From Bryobacterales bacterium F-183 (GTDB lineage: Bacteria; Acidobacteriota; Terriglobia; Bryobacterales; Bryobacteraceae): DNA of 64,000 nucleotides. Each line of letters begins with the position of its first letter. Within the stretch, counting starts at the first letter, position 1. This document shows positions 7,899 to 16,727 of this stretch, piece after piece. Position numbers and translations under genes: made by a program. The stretch spans positions 1,426,001 through 1,490,000 of the forward strand of contig AP025252.1 in the NCBI GenBank assembly GCA_016865505.2, in the 5' to 3' direction. The notes beneath the pieces are model-generated. The model was not told the DNA's origin and did not search any database. It saw only the letters and a list, made by a program, of their open reading frames with translations.

Positions 7899-8154
7899 AC
7901 GGAGAACCACAAACTCGCGAGGCAGACTCCTGACGGTAGCAGGGCGCAAGTCGGACACCGCAAGTTGTTGGAAATACGACTCAGACTGCCGAGAGAAAGT
8001 TAGAGCACGGGTGAGTTTGGGGAGCCACACCATGATTCTGTCCAGTTCTCCGATCTCACAGCCCACCCTTGCGTTGTATCCAGATCGCCACGGGCACAGG
8101 CTCAGCTGCCCGCCACCGTGAAACACCTCATGGACCCGCAGGCTCCAATGTCAG
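7899..8154. other. Intergenic region between the AbiE-like pair and the antiporter; no gene seen
   Basis: This part of the 346-base gap (7809-8154), beyond the operon promoter, shows no convincing gene. Minus-strand and plus-strand open frames of about 95-105 codons run through it but have no family resemblance, and one would cover the promoter. A plus-strand promoter for the antiporter was not identified with confidence. Confidence 0.5.
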
Positions 8155-9450
8155 TTGGCAGAACTCTGGTTCATCATCGTAGGCCTGCTCCTGATCGCCG
8201 TCGCGCTCACCAACACCTTGGTGAAGCGCCTGCCGCTCTCAGCCGCGATGCTCTACATCGGCGCGGGCATCGCTCTCGGACCCGCGGGCGTGGGTATGCT
8301 TCGCCTCGAAACGGTGGAGCACGCACATATCCTGGAGCGGCTGTCCGAAGTAGCTGTGATCGTCTCGCTGTTTACAGCGGGCCTCAAACTGCGCCTTCCC
8401 TTGGATGACCCGCGCTGGCGCCCTGCCTTACGCCTCGCAACCGTGTCCATGACCATCACCGTTGCGCTCATCGCGCTGATTGGTCATGCCCTGCTCGGCC
8501 TCCCCTGGGGCGCAGGCATCCTCCTCGGTGCCGTACTCGCTCCCACCGACCCCGTTCTCGCCTCCGATGTGCAGGTCGAGCACCCGCACGATCACAACCA
8601 CCTGCGCGTCAGCCTCACCGCAGAGGCTGGCCTCAACGACGGCACGGCTTTCCCGTTTGTGATGCTCGGCCTTGGCTTGCTCGCCGTGCACGACCTCGGC
8701 GCCTACGGGTGGCGCTGGGTCGCCGTGGATCTGCTGTGGGCCATCTCCGCCGGACTCGCTATCGGCGCGATTTTCGGCGCCGGTGTCTCCCGTTTTGTTC
8801 TCTACCTCCGGCGGCAACACCGCGAGGCCTTGGGCCTCGATGACTTCATCGCCGGTGGCCTCATCGCGCTTTCCTACGGACTCGCCGTACTCGCCCACTC
8901 CTACGGATTTCTCGCCGTATTCGCCGCCGGACTTGCCATGCGCAAAGTCGAAATGCGGGACTCCGGCGCTGAAGTTCCTCAACTCCCGACCGACGCATCG
9001 GCAGCGAAGGAGACCCACCAGGAACTCGCTGTCCATCCTGAAAAGGCGCCGGCTTATATGGCGTCGGCGCTTCTCGCTTTCAACGAGCAACTCGAACGGG
9101 TAGCGGAACTGGCCGTTGTACTCGTCATCGGTTCTCTGGTCCGGCTCGACAGCATGTTGGATCAGCCTGTCTGGTTTGTAGCCGTGCTGTTCTTCCTCAT
9201 CCGCCCCATCGCCGTCGCGATCGGTCTCGCTGGAAGTCCGCTGGAACGCCACGAGAAAGGACTCACCGCATGGTTCGGCATACGCGGCATCGGATCCCTG
9301 TACTATCTGTCATACGCCATCACCCATGGGCTCTCACCGGAATTGGCAACCCGGCTGTCCTCACTGACCCTGCTCGTGATCTGCGCCTCAATCTTGGTGC
9401 ACGGCATCTCTGTCACCCCGCTTATGAACCGTTACCGGGACGCGAGTTAG
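8155..9450 (+). CDS. NhaP-type Na+(K+)/H+ antiporter (CPA1 family)
   Basis: The 431-residue integral membrane protein shows about ten to twelve hydrophobic segments. It carries the CPA1 signature residues in LAPTDPVLASDVQVEHP (around residue 130) and EAGLNDGTAFPFVML (around 160), which include the ND ion-binding pair. A hydrophilic loop at about 265-310 precedes the last membrane segments, and GIRGIGSLYYL is typical of NhaP C-terminal cores. It exchanges protons for Na+ or K+ across the inner membrane. The TTG at 8155 is the only suitable start after an in-frame stop at 8119. No cytosolic regulatory domain follows. Confidence 0.88.
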   Translation: MAELWFIIVGLLLIAVALTNTLVKRLPLSAAMLYIGAGIALGPAGVGMLRLETVEHAHILERLSEVAVIVSLFTAGLKLRLPLDDPRWRPALRLATVSMTITVALIALIGHALLGLPWGAGILLGAVLAPTDPVLASDVQVEHPHDHNHLRVSLTAEAGLNDGTAFPFVMLGLGLLAVHDLGAYGWRWVAVDLLWAISAGLAIGAIFGAGVSRFVLYLRRQHREALGLDDFIAGGLIALSYGLAVLAHSYGFLAVFAAGLAMRKVEMRDSGAEVPQLPTDASAAKETHQELAVHPEKAPAYMASALLAFNEQLERVAELAVVLVIGSLVRLDSMLDQPVWFVAVLFFLIRPIAVAIGLAGSPLERHEKGLTAWFGIRGIGSLYYLSYAITHGLSPELATRLSSLTLLVICASILVHGISVTPLMNRYRDAS

Positions 9451-9526
9451 ATCCCTTACATACAAACCAACTTGACGACTGTTGCATAGGCCAGATACAC
9501 TCTCTCCTGGTCTATAGATCTTTTTC

Positions 9527-10225
9527 ATGCCGAAATCCTTCTCGCAACTCTTACTCACTCTCCTAGCCGCATTCGCTTGCGCGGTCCCCGCCCTGGCCGA
9601 CCCGTGGACCCCCACCGGCCTCAACCCTGGTGATCGCTACCGCCTGGTGTTCGTAACCTCCGTCACCCGCGACGGCCTATCCGCCAACATTTCCGACTAC
9701 GACCAGTTCGTCAACACGGCTGCTCACGCGTCCGGCTCCATCGTCGCCTCGCTCAGCTCCATGCAATGGCTGGCCATCGCGTCAACCTCCACAACCGACG
9801 CCTTCACCCACATTGGCGGCGCGTTCACGGTTCCCGTCTACCGGTTGGACGGCCTTCGGGTGGCTGCGAATGCAGCGGGCCTATGGAGCGCCTCTTTGCA
9901 GAACCCCATCGTAGTCGACGAGACGGGGGCAAATACCGTTGGCCTGGTCTGGACTGGCACCAACTACGATGGAAGTCCATACCCCGGCTTCCATCTCGGA
10001 CTCGGCAGCGGCGCCGCCGGCGGTTCCGACAAAGTCGACGGCTGCTGGATCGTGTGCCAGGCGGAGACGGGTAGCGTACCCCATTCCGTCTATGCCATCA
10101 GCGCGACGGACCTGATCTTCGGAGCCTCCCCAGTGTCCGTTCCCGAACCTGGCGAGCTTGCCACATGGATGCTCGGCACTTCGGCAGCGGCGGTTATTGC
10201 TCGCAAGAAGCGGCCAAGTCGCTAA
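9527..10225 (+). CDS. PEP-CTERM sorted secreted protein
   Basis: The 232-residue product has a cleavable signal peptide (about residues 1-24, ending PALADP). It ends with a PEP-CTERM tail: VPEPGE, a hydrophobic stretch, then the basic RKKRPSR. Such tails direct cleavage and surface sorting by exosortase. The mature part contains beta-rich sequence without a recognised domain. No exosortase gene is in the window. Function is unknown; it is probably part of the extracellular matrix or envelope. Confidence 0.8.
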   Translation: MPKSFSQLLLTLLAAFACAVPALADPWTPTGLNPGDRYRLVFVTSVTRDGLSANISDYDQFVNTAAHASGSIVASLSSMQWLAIASTSTTDAFTHIGGAFTVPVYRLDGLRVAANAAGLWSASLQNPIVVDETGANTVGLVWTGTNYDGSPYPGFHLGLGSGAAGGSDKVDGCWIVCQAETGSVPHSVYAISATDLIFGASPVSVPEPGELATWMLGTSAAAVIARKKRPSR

Positions 10226-10241
10226 CGGGCTCCTAGAAGCC

Positions 10242-11006
10242 GTGACCAGTCCAGCTGCAAAGCCCGCGAACTCCGGACCGTCGCCCGCTTTGGCAACGGC
10301 ACGCCATGAGCGCCTCTTCTTTGGCGGCATGGCAGTGCTGTTGCTCGCCACCGTGTTCGTAGGCTTTGCGCCGACGTATTACCTGGCTGGACTCGTCCCC
10401 GCGCCCGAGCCCAGCAGACTCAATCTCCCCAGTGGCATTGTTCGCGTTCACGCCGTCGTAGCCACCCTTTGGATGCTGCTGTTTGCTGTGCAGGTCTCGC
10501 TGGTGGCCCTCCACCGCGTGAACCTGCATCGCCGTCTCGGCGCCCTCGGATTTCTGTTGGCGTGCGCCATGGTCGTCACCGGGTTCATGGCGGGTACGGA
10601 CACCCTCGTGCGCAATGTCCCACCCGGCCTCGCCGAGCTGTTGTACATCGTCAATTGCACGATGGTGGCGCTATTCGCCATCTTCGTGGCATTCGCCTAT
10701 CGAATGCGCAAAGCCCCGCCCGCGCACAAGCGGCTCATTCTGATGGCCAACATCGCAGTGCTGTTCGCGCCGCTCATTCGCATCCCCACGCCGCTTCTGT
10801 ACCTCAACATCCCGGCCGCCACCCGCGCGTCCTACTTGTTCCTGCTCCCGCTCTTTCTCTACGACTTCTGGAGCATGCGAAAGATCCACCCAGCAACTCT
10901 TTGGTCGAGCGTCTTGCTTGTCTTTGTATATGAAAGTCGGGCCGCGTTCGCCGCGACGGCACCTTGGCACAATTTCTCAGCGTGGATGCGTGCCCTCGGC
11001 ACGTAG
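10242..11006 (+). CDS. Multi-pass membrane protein of unknown function
   Basis: About 254 residues with roughly seven hydrophobic segments from residue 25 onward. A conserved-looking HRRLGALGF loop follows the second or third helix; such HRRLG motifs occur in several uncharacterised bacterial membrane families. The GTG at 10242 lies 17 bases after the preceding PEP-CTERM gene and before the first membrane segment, so it was preferred over the frame start at 10158, which lies inside that gene. Co-transcription with the PEP-CTERM gene is likely. No function can be assigned. Confidence 0.65.
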   Translation: MTSPAAKPANSGPSPALATARHERLFFGGMAVLLLATVFVGFAPTYYLAGLVPAPEPSRLNLPSGIVRVHAVVATLWMLLFAVQVSLVALHRVNLHRRLGALGFLLACAMVVTGFMAGTDTLVRNVPPGLAELLYIVNCTMVALFAIFVAFAYRMRKAPPAHKRLILMANIAVLFAPLIRIPTPLLYLNIPAATRASYLFLLPLFLYDFWSMRKIHPATLWSSVLLVFVYESRAAFAATAPWHNFSAWMRALGT

Positions 11007-11051
11007 GCACCTAGCGCCACTCACCGCAAGACACATTGCTATCCTCCCGTT

Positions 11052-11975
11052 ATGCTGTACACGCTTGCCCATTTCTTGGCACTCAGTGTGGACCCAAAGG
11101 CCTTGGTAGAAATGGCCAAGACCTCCGACACCGCTGGCCTCGTCATCCTGCAGAACGGACAGCGCATCGCCGACTACACCCCCTCTCGCCGCGTCCATGT
11201 GCAGTCGGTATCGAAACCTCTGCTCAGTCTCGCCGCTGGATGCCTACACACGGATGGCAAACTCCCCTCGCTCGACATCACGCTCGGCGAGGTCATCCCC
11301 AAACTCAAGGGCGACCCCAAAGAGAAGATCACCTTACGCCAACTGATGGCCCACGTTTCGGGCGTACTCCACCCCAGAAATGAGAAGGGCCAGAACGCCG
11401 AGTCATTCAAAAACCTTCGCGATACCCGCGCCTTTGCTTTGGCGCAGCCCCTTGAAGAACCGCCCGGAACAAAGCGCCGCTACAACAACACTGGCATGAT
11501 CCTCACCGTCGCCATGATCGAGGCCATCGCCGGCGAGCCCCTCGCGCAATACCTCGATCGCCGTCTGTTCCAGCCCATGGGCATCCGCTCCGCCAGTCTG
11601 ATGAAGGATCGCGCCGGCCACGCCTATGGCTATATGGGCCTGGTCATCAACGCAGAAGACCTCGCCAAGATTGGCCAACTGGTGCTGAACGACGGCATGT
11701 GGGACGGGCGTCAGCTCATCGCTCAGTCCTGGATGCGAGAATCCACCCGCCAAGCGGTTTTCCCGCAGATCAGTCCAAGACAGTCTCTGATCTGGAATTT
11801 CCAAGGCGTTACCCCCGAACCTCCCCCATTCCTGATCCAACACTCCGGCGACGGCGGCAACTGGCTGATCATCTTCCCGGACTTGAAACTGGTCGCCGCA
11901 CGCGTGCGCGACTCGAAGTCCGAAGACCCCGTCAACTTCCCCCAGTTCGTTTACCAACAGTTTCAAACGCCCTGA
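11052..11975 (+). CDS. Serine beta-lactamase-like hydrolase (class C / DD-peptidase fold)
   Basis: The 307-residue protein has the three active-site elements of the serine beta-lactamase/penicillin-binding fold: SVSK at residues 52-55 (nucleophile S52), YNN at 144-146 and HSG at 264-266. Family members hydrolyse beta-lactams, esters or peptides; the substrate here is unknown. No clear signal peptide is seen, although the first twelve residues are hydrophobic. It follows the membrane protein gene by 45 bases. A second member of the superfamily lies at 51-52 kb. Confidence 0.82.
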   Translation: MLYTLAHFLALSVDPKALVEMAKTSDTAGLVILQNGQRIADYTPSRRVHVQSVSKPLLSLAAGCLHTDGKLPSLDITLGEVIPKLKGDPKEKITLRQLMAHVSGVLHPRNEKGQNAESFKNLRDTRAFALAQPLEEPPGTKRRYNNTGMILTVAMIEAIAGEPLAQYLDRRLFQPMGIRSASLMKDRAGHAYGYMGLVINAEDLAKIGQLVLNDGMWDGRQLIAQSWMRESTRQAVFPQISPRQSLIWNFQGVTPEPPPFLIQHSGDGGNWLIIFPDLKLVAARVRDSKSEDPVNFPQFVYQQFQTP

Positions 11976-12033
11976 CTTCTCTTCTCCACAAAAAACTCTT
12001 GCGAGTCGCGGGAAAATCCACTACCATTCGGTT

Positions 12034-12378
12034 GTGGATTGTTTGGACACGACATTTGCAGCTCTCTCGGACCCCACTCGGCGAGCGATGATCGAACGCC
12101 TCTCACAAGGTCCCGCCTCCGTGAGTGGACTCACCGAGCGTTTCGCACTCTCCCAGCAAATGATCTCCAAACACATCGCGTACCTCGTCCGCGCACGGCT
12201 TGTCGTCAAGACCAAGCGCGGACGCGAAAGCGTGTGTACGCTCCGGCCGGATGAACTCAAGACCGTCCGCGACTGGGCGAACAACTATCGCCGTTTTTGG
12301 GAAGAGAGTTTCGACAAGCTCGAAATGGTTGTGAATGAGATGAAGAAGGAGGCCGGCGATGACAAAAAACGCGGCTAA
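12034..12378 (+). CDS. ArsR-family winged-helix regulator
   Basis: The 114-residue product opens with FAALSDPTRRAMIERL, the usual ArsR N-terminal helix, and then a helix-turn-helix at LTERFALSQQMISKHIAYLVRARLV. No metal-binding Cys motif is seen, so it probably is not a metal sensor. The GTG at 12034 is the start. It overlaps the following SRPBCC gene by 20 bases. The ArsR-SRPBCC pairing is widespread and usually self-regulated. Confidence 0.88.
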   Translation: MDCLDTTFAALSDPTRRAMIERLSQGPASVSGLTERFALSQQMISKHIAYLVRARLVVKTKRGRESVCTLRPDELKTVRDWANNYRRFWEESFDKLEMVVNEMKKEAGDDKKRG

Positions 12379-12865
12379 CGAGACCGACCGTATGGTCGTC
12401 ACCAGAGTGTTCGACGCCCCGCGCGAACTGGTATGGAAGGCATGGACGGACCCCAAGTACGTCATGCAGTGGTGGGGACCGAAGGGCTTCACATCGCCGG
12501 TCTGCAAGATCGACTTCCGCGTCGGTGGAAAGTTCCTCTGCTGCATGCGCTCACCCGATGGGCAGGAGTTCTGGAACGCCGGCGAGTACCACGAGATCGT
12601 CCCGCACGAAAAGATCGTCTCGTTGATGTACTTCTCCGATGCCGAAGGAAACAGGATCGAGGCCGCTGACCTGGGCATCGAGCATGAAGCCATCGACGGC
12701 GCCTACGACGTGACACTTTTCGAAGACCTCGGGAACGGCAAGACCAGGCTGACGTTCATTGGAAACGAACCGATGGAAAGCGCCGCCAGCAGCGGTCAGT
12801 TGGAAGGTTGGAACCAGATCCTCGAGAAGTTCGCCGCGCTTCTTGCCGAAGCAGCAGCCAAATAA
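12359..12865 (+). CDS. SRPBCC-fold (AHSA1-like) protein
   Basis: The 168-residue protein has the START/SRPBCC pattern: TRVFDAPRELVWKAWTDPKYVMQWWGPKGF at the N-terminus and FVGN-type FIGNEPMESA and QLEGWNQILEKFAALLAE at the C-terminus. This is the AHSA1-like group of hydrophobic ligand-binding proteins. It is translationally linked to the upstream ArsR gene by a 20-base overlap. Ligand and function are unknown. Confidence 0.88.
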   Translation: MTKNAANETDRMVVTRVFDAPRELVWKAWTDPKYVMQWWGPKGFTSPVCKIDFRVGGKFLCCMRSPDGQEFWNAGEYHEIVPHEKIVSLMYFSDAEGNRIEAADLGIEHEAIDGAYDVTLFEDLGNGKTRLTFIGNEPMESAASSGQLEGWNQILEKFAALLAEAAAK

Positions 12866-12870
12866 AAGAA

Positions 12871-12905
12871 AAGAGCGACCCCCTTTCGAGGGTCGCTCTT
12901 CTTTC
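12871..12905. terminator. Bidirectional rho-independent terminator
   Basis: An 11-base perfect stem (12871-12881 with 12890-12900, AAGAGCGACCC) and an 8-base loop is followed on the plus strand by CTTTCTT. On the minus strand the AT-rich tail before it (TTCTTTTATTT) also fits. It separates the SRPBCC gene from the convergent TonB receptor gene ending at 12924. Confidence 0.8.
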
Positions 12906-12923
12906 TTCTCGAACGAGGACTGG

Positions 12924-15900
12924 TTAGAAAGTAAACCGGCCCGTCAACTGAACCTGCCGCGGCGTCCAGTACGACGTCTGCAACTGCTGAATACCATCCG
13001 AGTTATTGGGGTTCACCATGCCCTGGATGTTAAACGCGTTGAAAGCATCGACGTTGAACCGCAGCTTATAGCGCTCGCCAAACGTGAACTCCTTGTACAG
13101 CGAGATATCCGTCTGGAAGTTCTTCGGACCCTGCAGCACCATCGCGTTGTACATATTCACGCCCGCCGGACCCGGGGCGAAAGCGGTGGTAGCCGTCTGT
13201 CCGTTTGCCAGCTTCACCGCGACGTTGTTGTTGCCGTAGTTCGGCTGACCCGGCGTATTGTTGATCGGTGCGAGGTACGGCTTGTAGTCGTCCGGTACAC
13301 CCTGTACGCCATTGGCGGTGTTGATCACCGTCGGCGCAAGGAAGCCGTTGAACCACATGTACGCCTGGCGGCAAACACCCGAACGGCAGTCCGTCACCTT
13401 CTTCGAGTTCTTGTACAGCTGAATCGGGTTCGTCTCGCCCCAGTTGCTGTTGGCAACCTGGAACGCCTGCGACACCACCGTGCCGACAAACGCCACCTGG
13501 TACCCACCGAGCAACGCGTCCACAAAGCGGTTGCTGCTCTTCAGGAACTTGCGGCCCTTGCCGAACGGAACGTCCACCAGGCCATTGAACGAGATGCGAT
13601 TCTGCGGGATCGCGGTATCGGCGCGGTAGTTCTGCCAGCGGTTGAATTCACGGCTGGGCTCGAACTTCGTGCCAACGTCCATGCCCTGCGGAATCACACC
13701 GGGAGCGTAGAGCTCAGCCGGATAGAGAACGTTGTCGCGGAAGGTATTGCCACCCACGCGGAACGCACGCGAGTACACATAAAAGATCTGGTATCCAAAG
13801 CCCTTACGGAACGGACGCTGGTAGTTAAACTGCAGCGCGCTGTCGTTGGAAAATCCAAACTTCGTGGACTGCGTGATGCCGCCCCAAGTACGGTTGTCGT
13901 AGGGGCGCGTGGCGACGCTGGCAAACGTACCCGTCGGCACCGTGGTGCCCGTGCGAGTCTGCCAAACGTAGGCGGAAGGTGCGTCGTTGATCTGGTAGTT
14001 CTGGTCCAGATTCTCGCCGTGCGTAAACACATACGAAGCGCGGAACACCGACCCATCGCGGAACGGCTGTTCGATGGTGAAGTTCAGTTCCTGTACGCGG
14101 GCCGGCGGATAGTAGGCCGACATCACCGTACCGGCGCCGATACCCGGCAAAAGAGCGTTCACCGAGTTCGTGTCCACTACGTTCGATGTATTCACGCCAG
14201 TGATGACATTGAGCGGACCGCGCAGCAATCCGTTCGGCAGGCCGTCCGGAGACTGCGCCGCTGCGGTGTAGCTGCGCGAGTAACCGGCGGTGAACGGATA
14301 GTTCGCAGTCAGGTAGCGAATCGAGTTACGCACTGGTACGGGATAGATGTACTCGCCGTACCCGCCGCGCAACACCGTGCCGCCCTTGCCGAATGCAGGC
14401 TGGTAAGCAAAGCCGATGCGAGGCAGGAAGTTGGCGTTCGCGCCGGCGATACCGCGCGACGGCATGCCGCCTTCTTCAAAGGTTTCGAACTTCACGCCCA
14501 GGTTGCGCAGGTTGGTGAGCAGCGCATTCGTGGTGAGCCCGTTCTGGATGTAGTATTCGAGCGGACGGGGGAACGCGAGCGCATTGTTCTTGATGTCAAA
14601 CGCCACCATGTAATCGTTCGCGGCGCGGGCAGCAGGGTGTGCTTCCCAGCGCAAACCAAGATTCAGGGTCAGCCGCTTGGACACGCGCCAGTTGTCCTGG
14701 AAGTACGTGTCGTACTCAAACAGCGAACAGATGTTGAACGGAGCATTGCGGCGTTCGCTATAAGTAGCGCCCGCGCCCAGGAAGAAGTCCGCATTCGGGT
14801 TGCCGGTGTTGGCGCGGACACCAAAATTCACGCCCGTGGTGGGGTCGTAAATGCCGGTGGCCTGGTTGGTGTACGTCACTTCGTCCACCGAGCGATCAGA
14901 CAAGTAACCAAATCCTTCGCGACGGACACGGAAGCCGAACGCAAACTGATGCTTGCCCCAAATCTTATTGAGGTTTTCATCCAGAGTCTGCACGCGCTGG
15001 CTCATGCCGTAGTACCACTGCGAACCGCCGTACGGCATAAACAGATTCGAGCCGATAGCAGGAAACCCGATGTTGCCAAGGCTGTTGGGCAGGCCAAATT
15101 GCTTCTCGTAGTTCTGCATCGACACGTCGTTGCCGACGACGTACATGCGCTGCCACTGCATGCTGAAGACAGTTTCGGAAAACAGCGTGGGCGAAAAGAC
15201 CTTGGAGAATCCAAGCGCGCCGCTGATGGTTTGCACGGGAATCTGCTGGTAGCCAGTAGCGCCCGCCTTCAGTTCCGACGTTTCGATGTTCGCCGGCGAG
15301 TTAGACGGATAGTTGCGCAGCGCCTGCTGCTGCTGGCGGATGTCGGTGAAGCGGAAGTACCCGCGGTTCTTATCGTCAAACACGTGGTCGAGACGGATGG
15401 TGTAGTTCGGCACGGTCTGCGAGGTCGGGTTCTGGCCGTTCAGATTGAAGTTCACCATCGGGTTGTCGGCGGACGTCGGCAGCGGCGTCGCGGCCAGCAA
15501 CGTCTTGGCCAATGGGCTGATGCGGGTGAGCGGAATCTGATTGTTTGGGAATGGCGTGCGTGCGTAATTCTCCGCAGCGCTCTGGGTGGAGTTCGGGTCG
15601 TACAGTTGCTGCAGGACGCCCGCACTGTTGACCAAGCCGCTGAAGTCGCCGGTGCGCATGGCAACAGTCGGGACGTACATCAACTGCTGGCTGGCACGGC
15701 GCAGAGAGAAGCGTTCGTACGCCGCAAAGAAGAACGAGCGATTCTTGCCGTCGTACAGGCCGGGGATCATGATCGGGCCGCCCACCGACGCGCCGAACTC
15801 ATTGCGGATCAGCTTAGGTGCTGCAAAATTAGCAGGATCCTGGCGAGCGCGGGCAATACCGAAGTAGTTGTTGCGGGCGGTCTCAAACAACGAACCGTGA

Positions 15901-16643
15901 AACTGATTGGTGCCGGACTTGGTGGTGAGCAGCACCGTGGCCGGCGTTGCAAACTGCGCGTTTGAGTTCATCGTTTCAAAGCGCACTTCCTGCACGGCAT
16001 CGGGGTCAGGCAATGTGGATTGCGCCGTGTTGCCTGCGCTGCCAAAGTTGCGATTGGTCATCGGGGCGCCGTCCTGCGAGTATTCCATCGCTTCGCCCAT
16101 CAGGCCGTTGGCGCGCGTACCGCCGCCTTCCAGACCCGGCACCGTGTTCTGCGCCAAGCCCAGTACGCTACGGCCATTCTGCGGCAGAGTGGAAATGCGG
16201 GCGGCGTCCAACTGTGTGTTGACAGTACCGCTGTCGTAGGTGGCAAGCTGAATCGTCTCGCCACTCACCGTGACTTTTTCGGAAACATCGCCCAGCGATA
16301 GCTGCCGGTTCGATACCAGAACCTGACCGCTTTGCAGCGTAATCGTGCTTTCCGACTTCTTCATGCCGGGAGCGCTTACCGTTACTTTGTACGTGCCTGC
16401 GAAAAGGCCTTTGATTGCGTAGAAACCTTCTACGTTTGTGGTTGTCTCGAGCGAGACTCCGGTCGCCTGGTTCAGAGCCTGGACGCTCGCGCCGGGGATG
16501 GCGGCGGAGGTAGTGTCCTGAACGGTGCCTTGAATTGTCGCGACACCGCTCTGCGCCCACATCGCGGTGGCCGCTAAAAACAAGAGGAGCGATCGTCGGA
16601 TACACGTTGTCGCCCCAGTACGTATACGAGAGTGAAAGATCAT
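12924..16643 (-). CDS. TonB-dependent receptor, Oar-like with carboxypeptidase-regulatory N-domain
   Basis: About 1239 residues. After a signal peptide ending in AMWAQSG, a carboxypeptidase-regulatory-like domain (GTVQDTTSAAIPGASVQALN and following) covers roughly residues 35-115. A plug domain follows, with the VLLTTKSGTNQFHGSLFE segment typical of acidobacterial Oar-like receptors. The rest is a long beta-barrel ending in VQLTGRFTF, an aromatic C-terminus fit for BAM insertion. Such receptors import polymers or siderophores through the outer membrane with TonB energy. The ATG at 16643 is preferred over 16670 because it gives a better signal peptide. It is divergent from the multiheme cytochrome, with about 84 bases between the two starts. 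Confidence 0.88.
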   Translation of the reverse strand: MIFHSRIRTGATTCIRRSLLLFLAATAMWAQSGVATIQGTVQDTTSAAIPGASVQALNQATGVSLETTTNVEGFYAIKGLFAGTYKVTVSAPGMKKSESTITLQSGQVLVSNRQLSLGDVSEKVTVSGETIQLATYDSGTVNTQLDAARISTLPQNGRSVLGLAQNTVPGLEGGGTRANGLMGEAMEYSQDGAPMTNRNFGSAGNTAQSTLPDPDAVQEVRFETMNSNAQFATPATVLLTTKSGTNQFHGSLFETARNNYFGIARARQDPANFAAPKLIRNEFGASVGGPIMIPGLYDGKNRSFFFAAYERFSLRRASQQLMYVPTVAMRTGDFSGLVNSAGVLQQLYDPNSTQSAAENYARTPFPNNQIPLTRISPLAKTLLAATPLPTSADNPMVNFNLNGQNPTSQTVPNYTIRLDHVFDDKNRGYFRFTDIRQQQQALRNYPSNSPANIETSELKAGATGYQQIPVQTISGALGFSKVFSPTLFSETVFSMQWQRMYVVGNDVSMQNYEKQFGLPNSLGNIGFPAIGSNLFMPYGGSQWYYGMSQRVQTLDENLNKIWGKHQFAFGFRVRREGFGYLSDRSVDEVTYTNQATGIYDPTTGVNFGVRANTGNPNADFFLGAGATYSERRNAPFNICSLFEYDTYFQDNWRVSKRLTLNLGLRWEAHPAARAANDYMVAFDIKNNALAFPRPLEYYIQNGLTTNALLTNLRNLGVKFETFEEGGMPSRGIAGANANFLPRIGFAYQPAFGKGGTVLRGGYGEYIYPVPVRNSIRYLTANYPFTAGYSRSYTAAAQSPDGLPNGLLRGPLNVITGVNTSNVVDTNSVNALLPGIGAGTVMSAYYPPARVQELNFTIEQPFRDGSVFRASYVFTHGENLDQNYQINDAPSAYVWQTRTGTTVPTGTFASVATRPYDNRTWGGITQSTKFGFSNDSALQFNYQRPFRKGFGYQIFYVYSRAFRVGGNTFRDNVLYPAELYAPGVIPQGMDVGTKFEPSREFNRWQNYRADTAIPQNRISFNGLVDVPFGKGRKFLKSSNRFVDALLGGYQVAFVGTVVSQAFQVANSNWGETNPIQLYKNSKKVTDCRSGVCRQAYMWFNGFLAPTVINTANGVQGVPDDYKPYLAPINNTPGQPNYGNNNVAVKLANGQTATTAFAPGPAGVNMYNAMVLQGPKNFQTDISLYKEFTFGERYKLRFNVDAFNAFNIQGMVNPNNSDGIQQLQTSYWTPRQVQLTGRFTF

Positions 16644-16727
16644 TGTGCGAGTAGCCTGGGGACGCAGCATATCACAACGCCGATTCCTGTAAGCGCAAGC
16701 GCCCTCCTCTGGTACGATGAGCGAGAT

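Noticed and set aside
7842-8126. 94-codon minus-strand frame upstream of the AbiE-like pair
   Set aside because: It covers the promoter and operator sites and has no family-like composition.
12759-15965. 1068-codon plus-strand frame opposite the TonB receptor gene
   Set aside because: It is an antisense shadow of a well-supported receptor gene; codon bias in a high-GC gene creates such frames.
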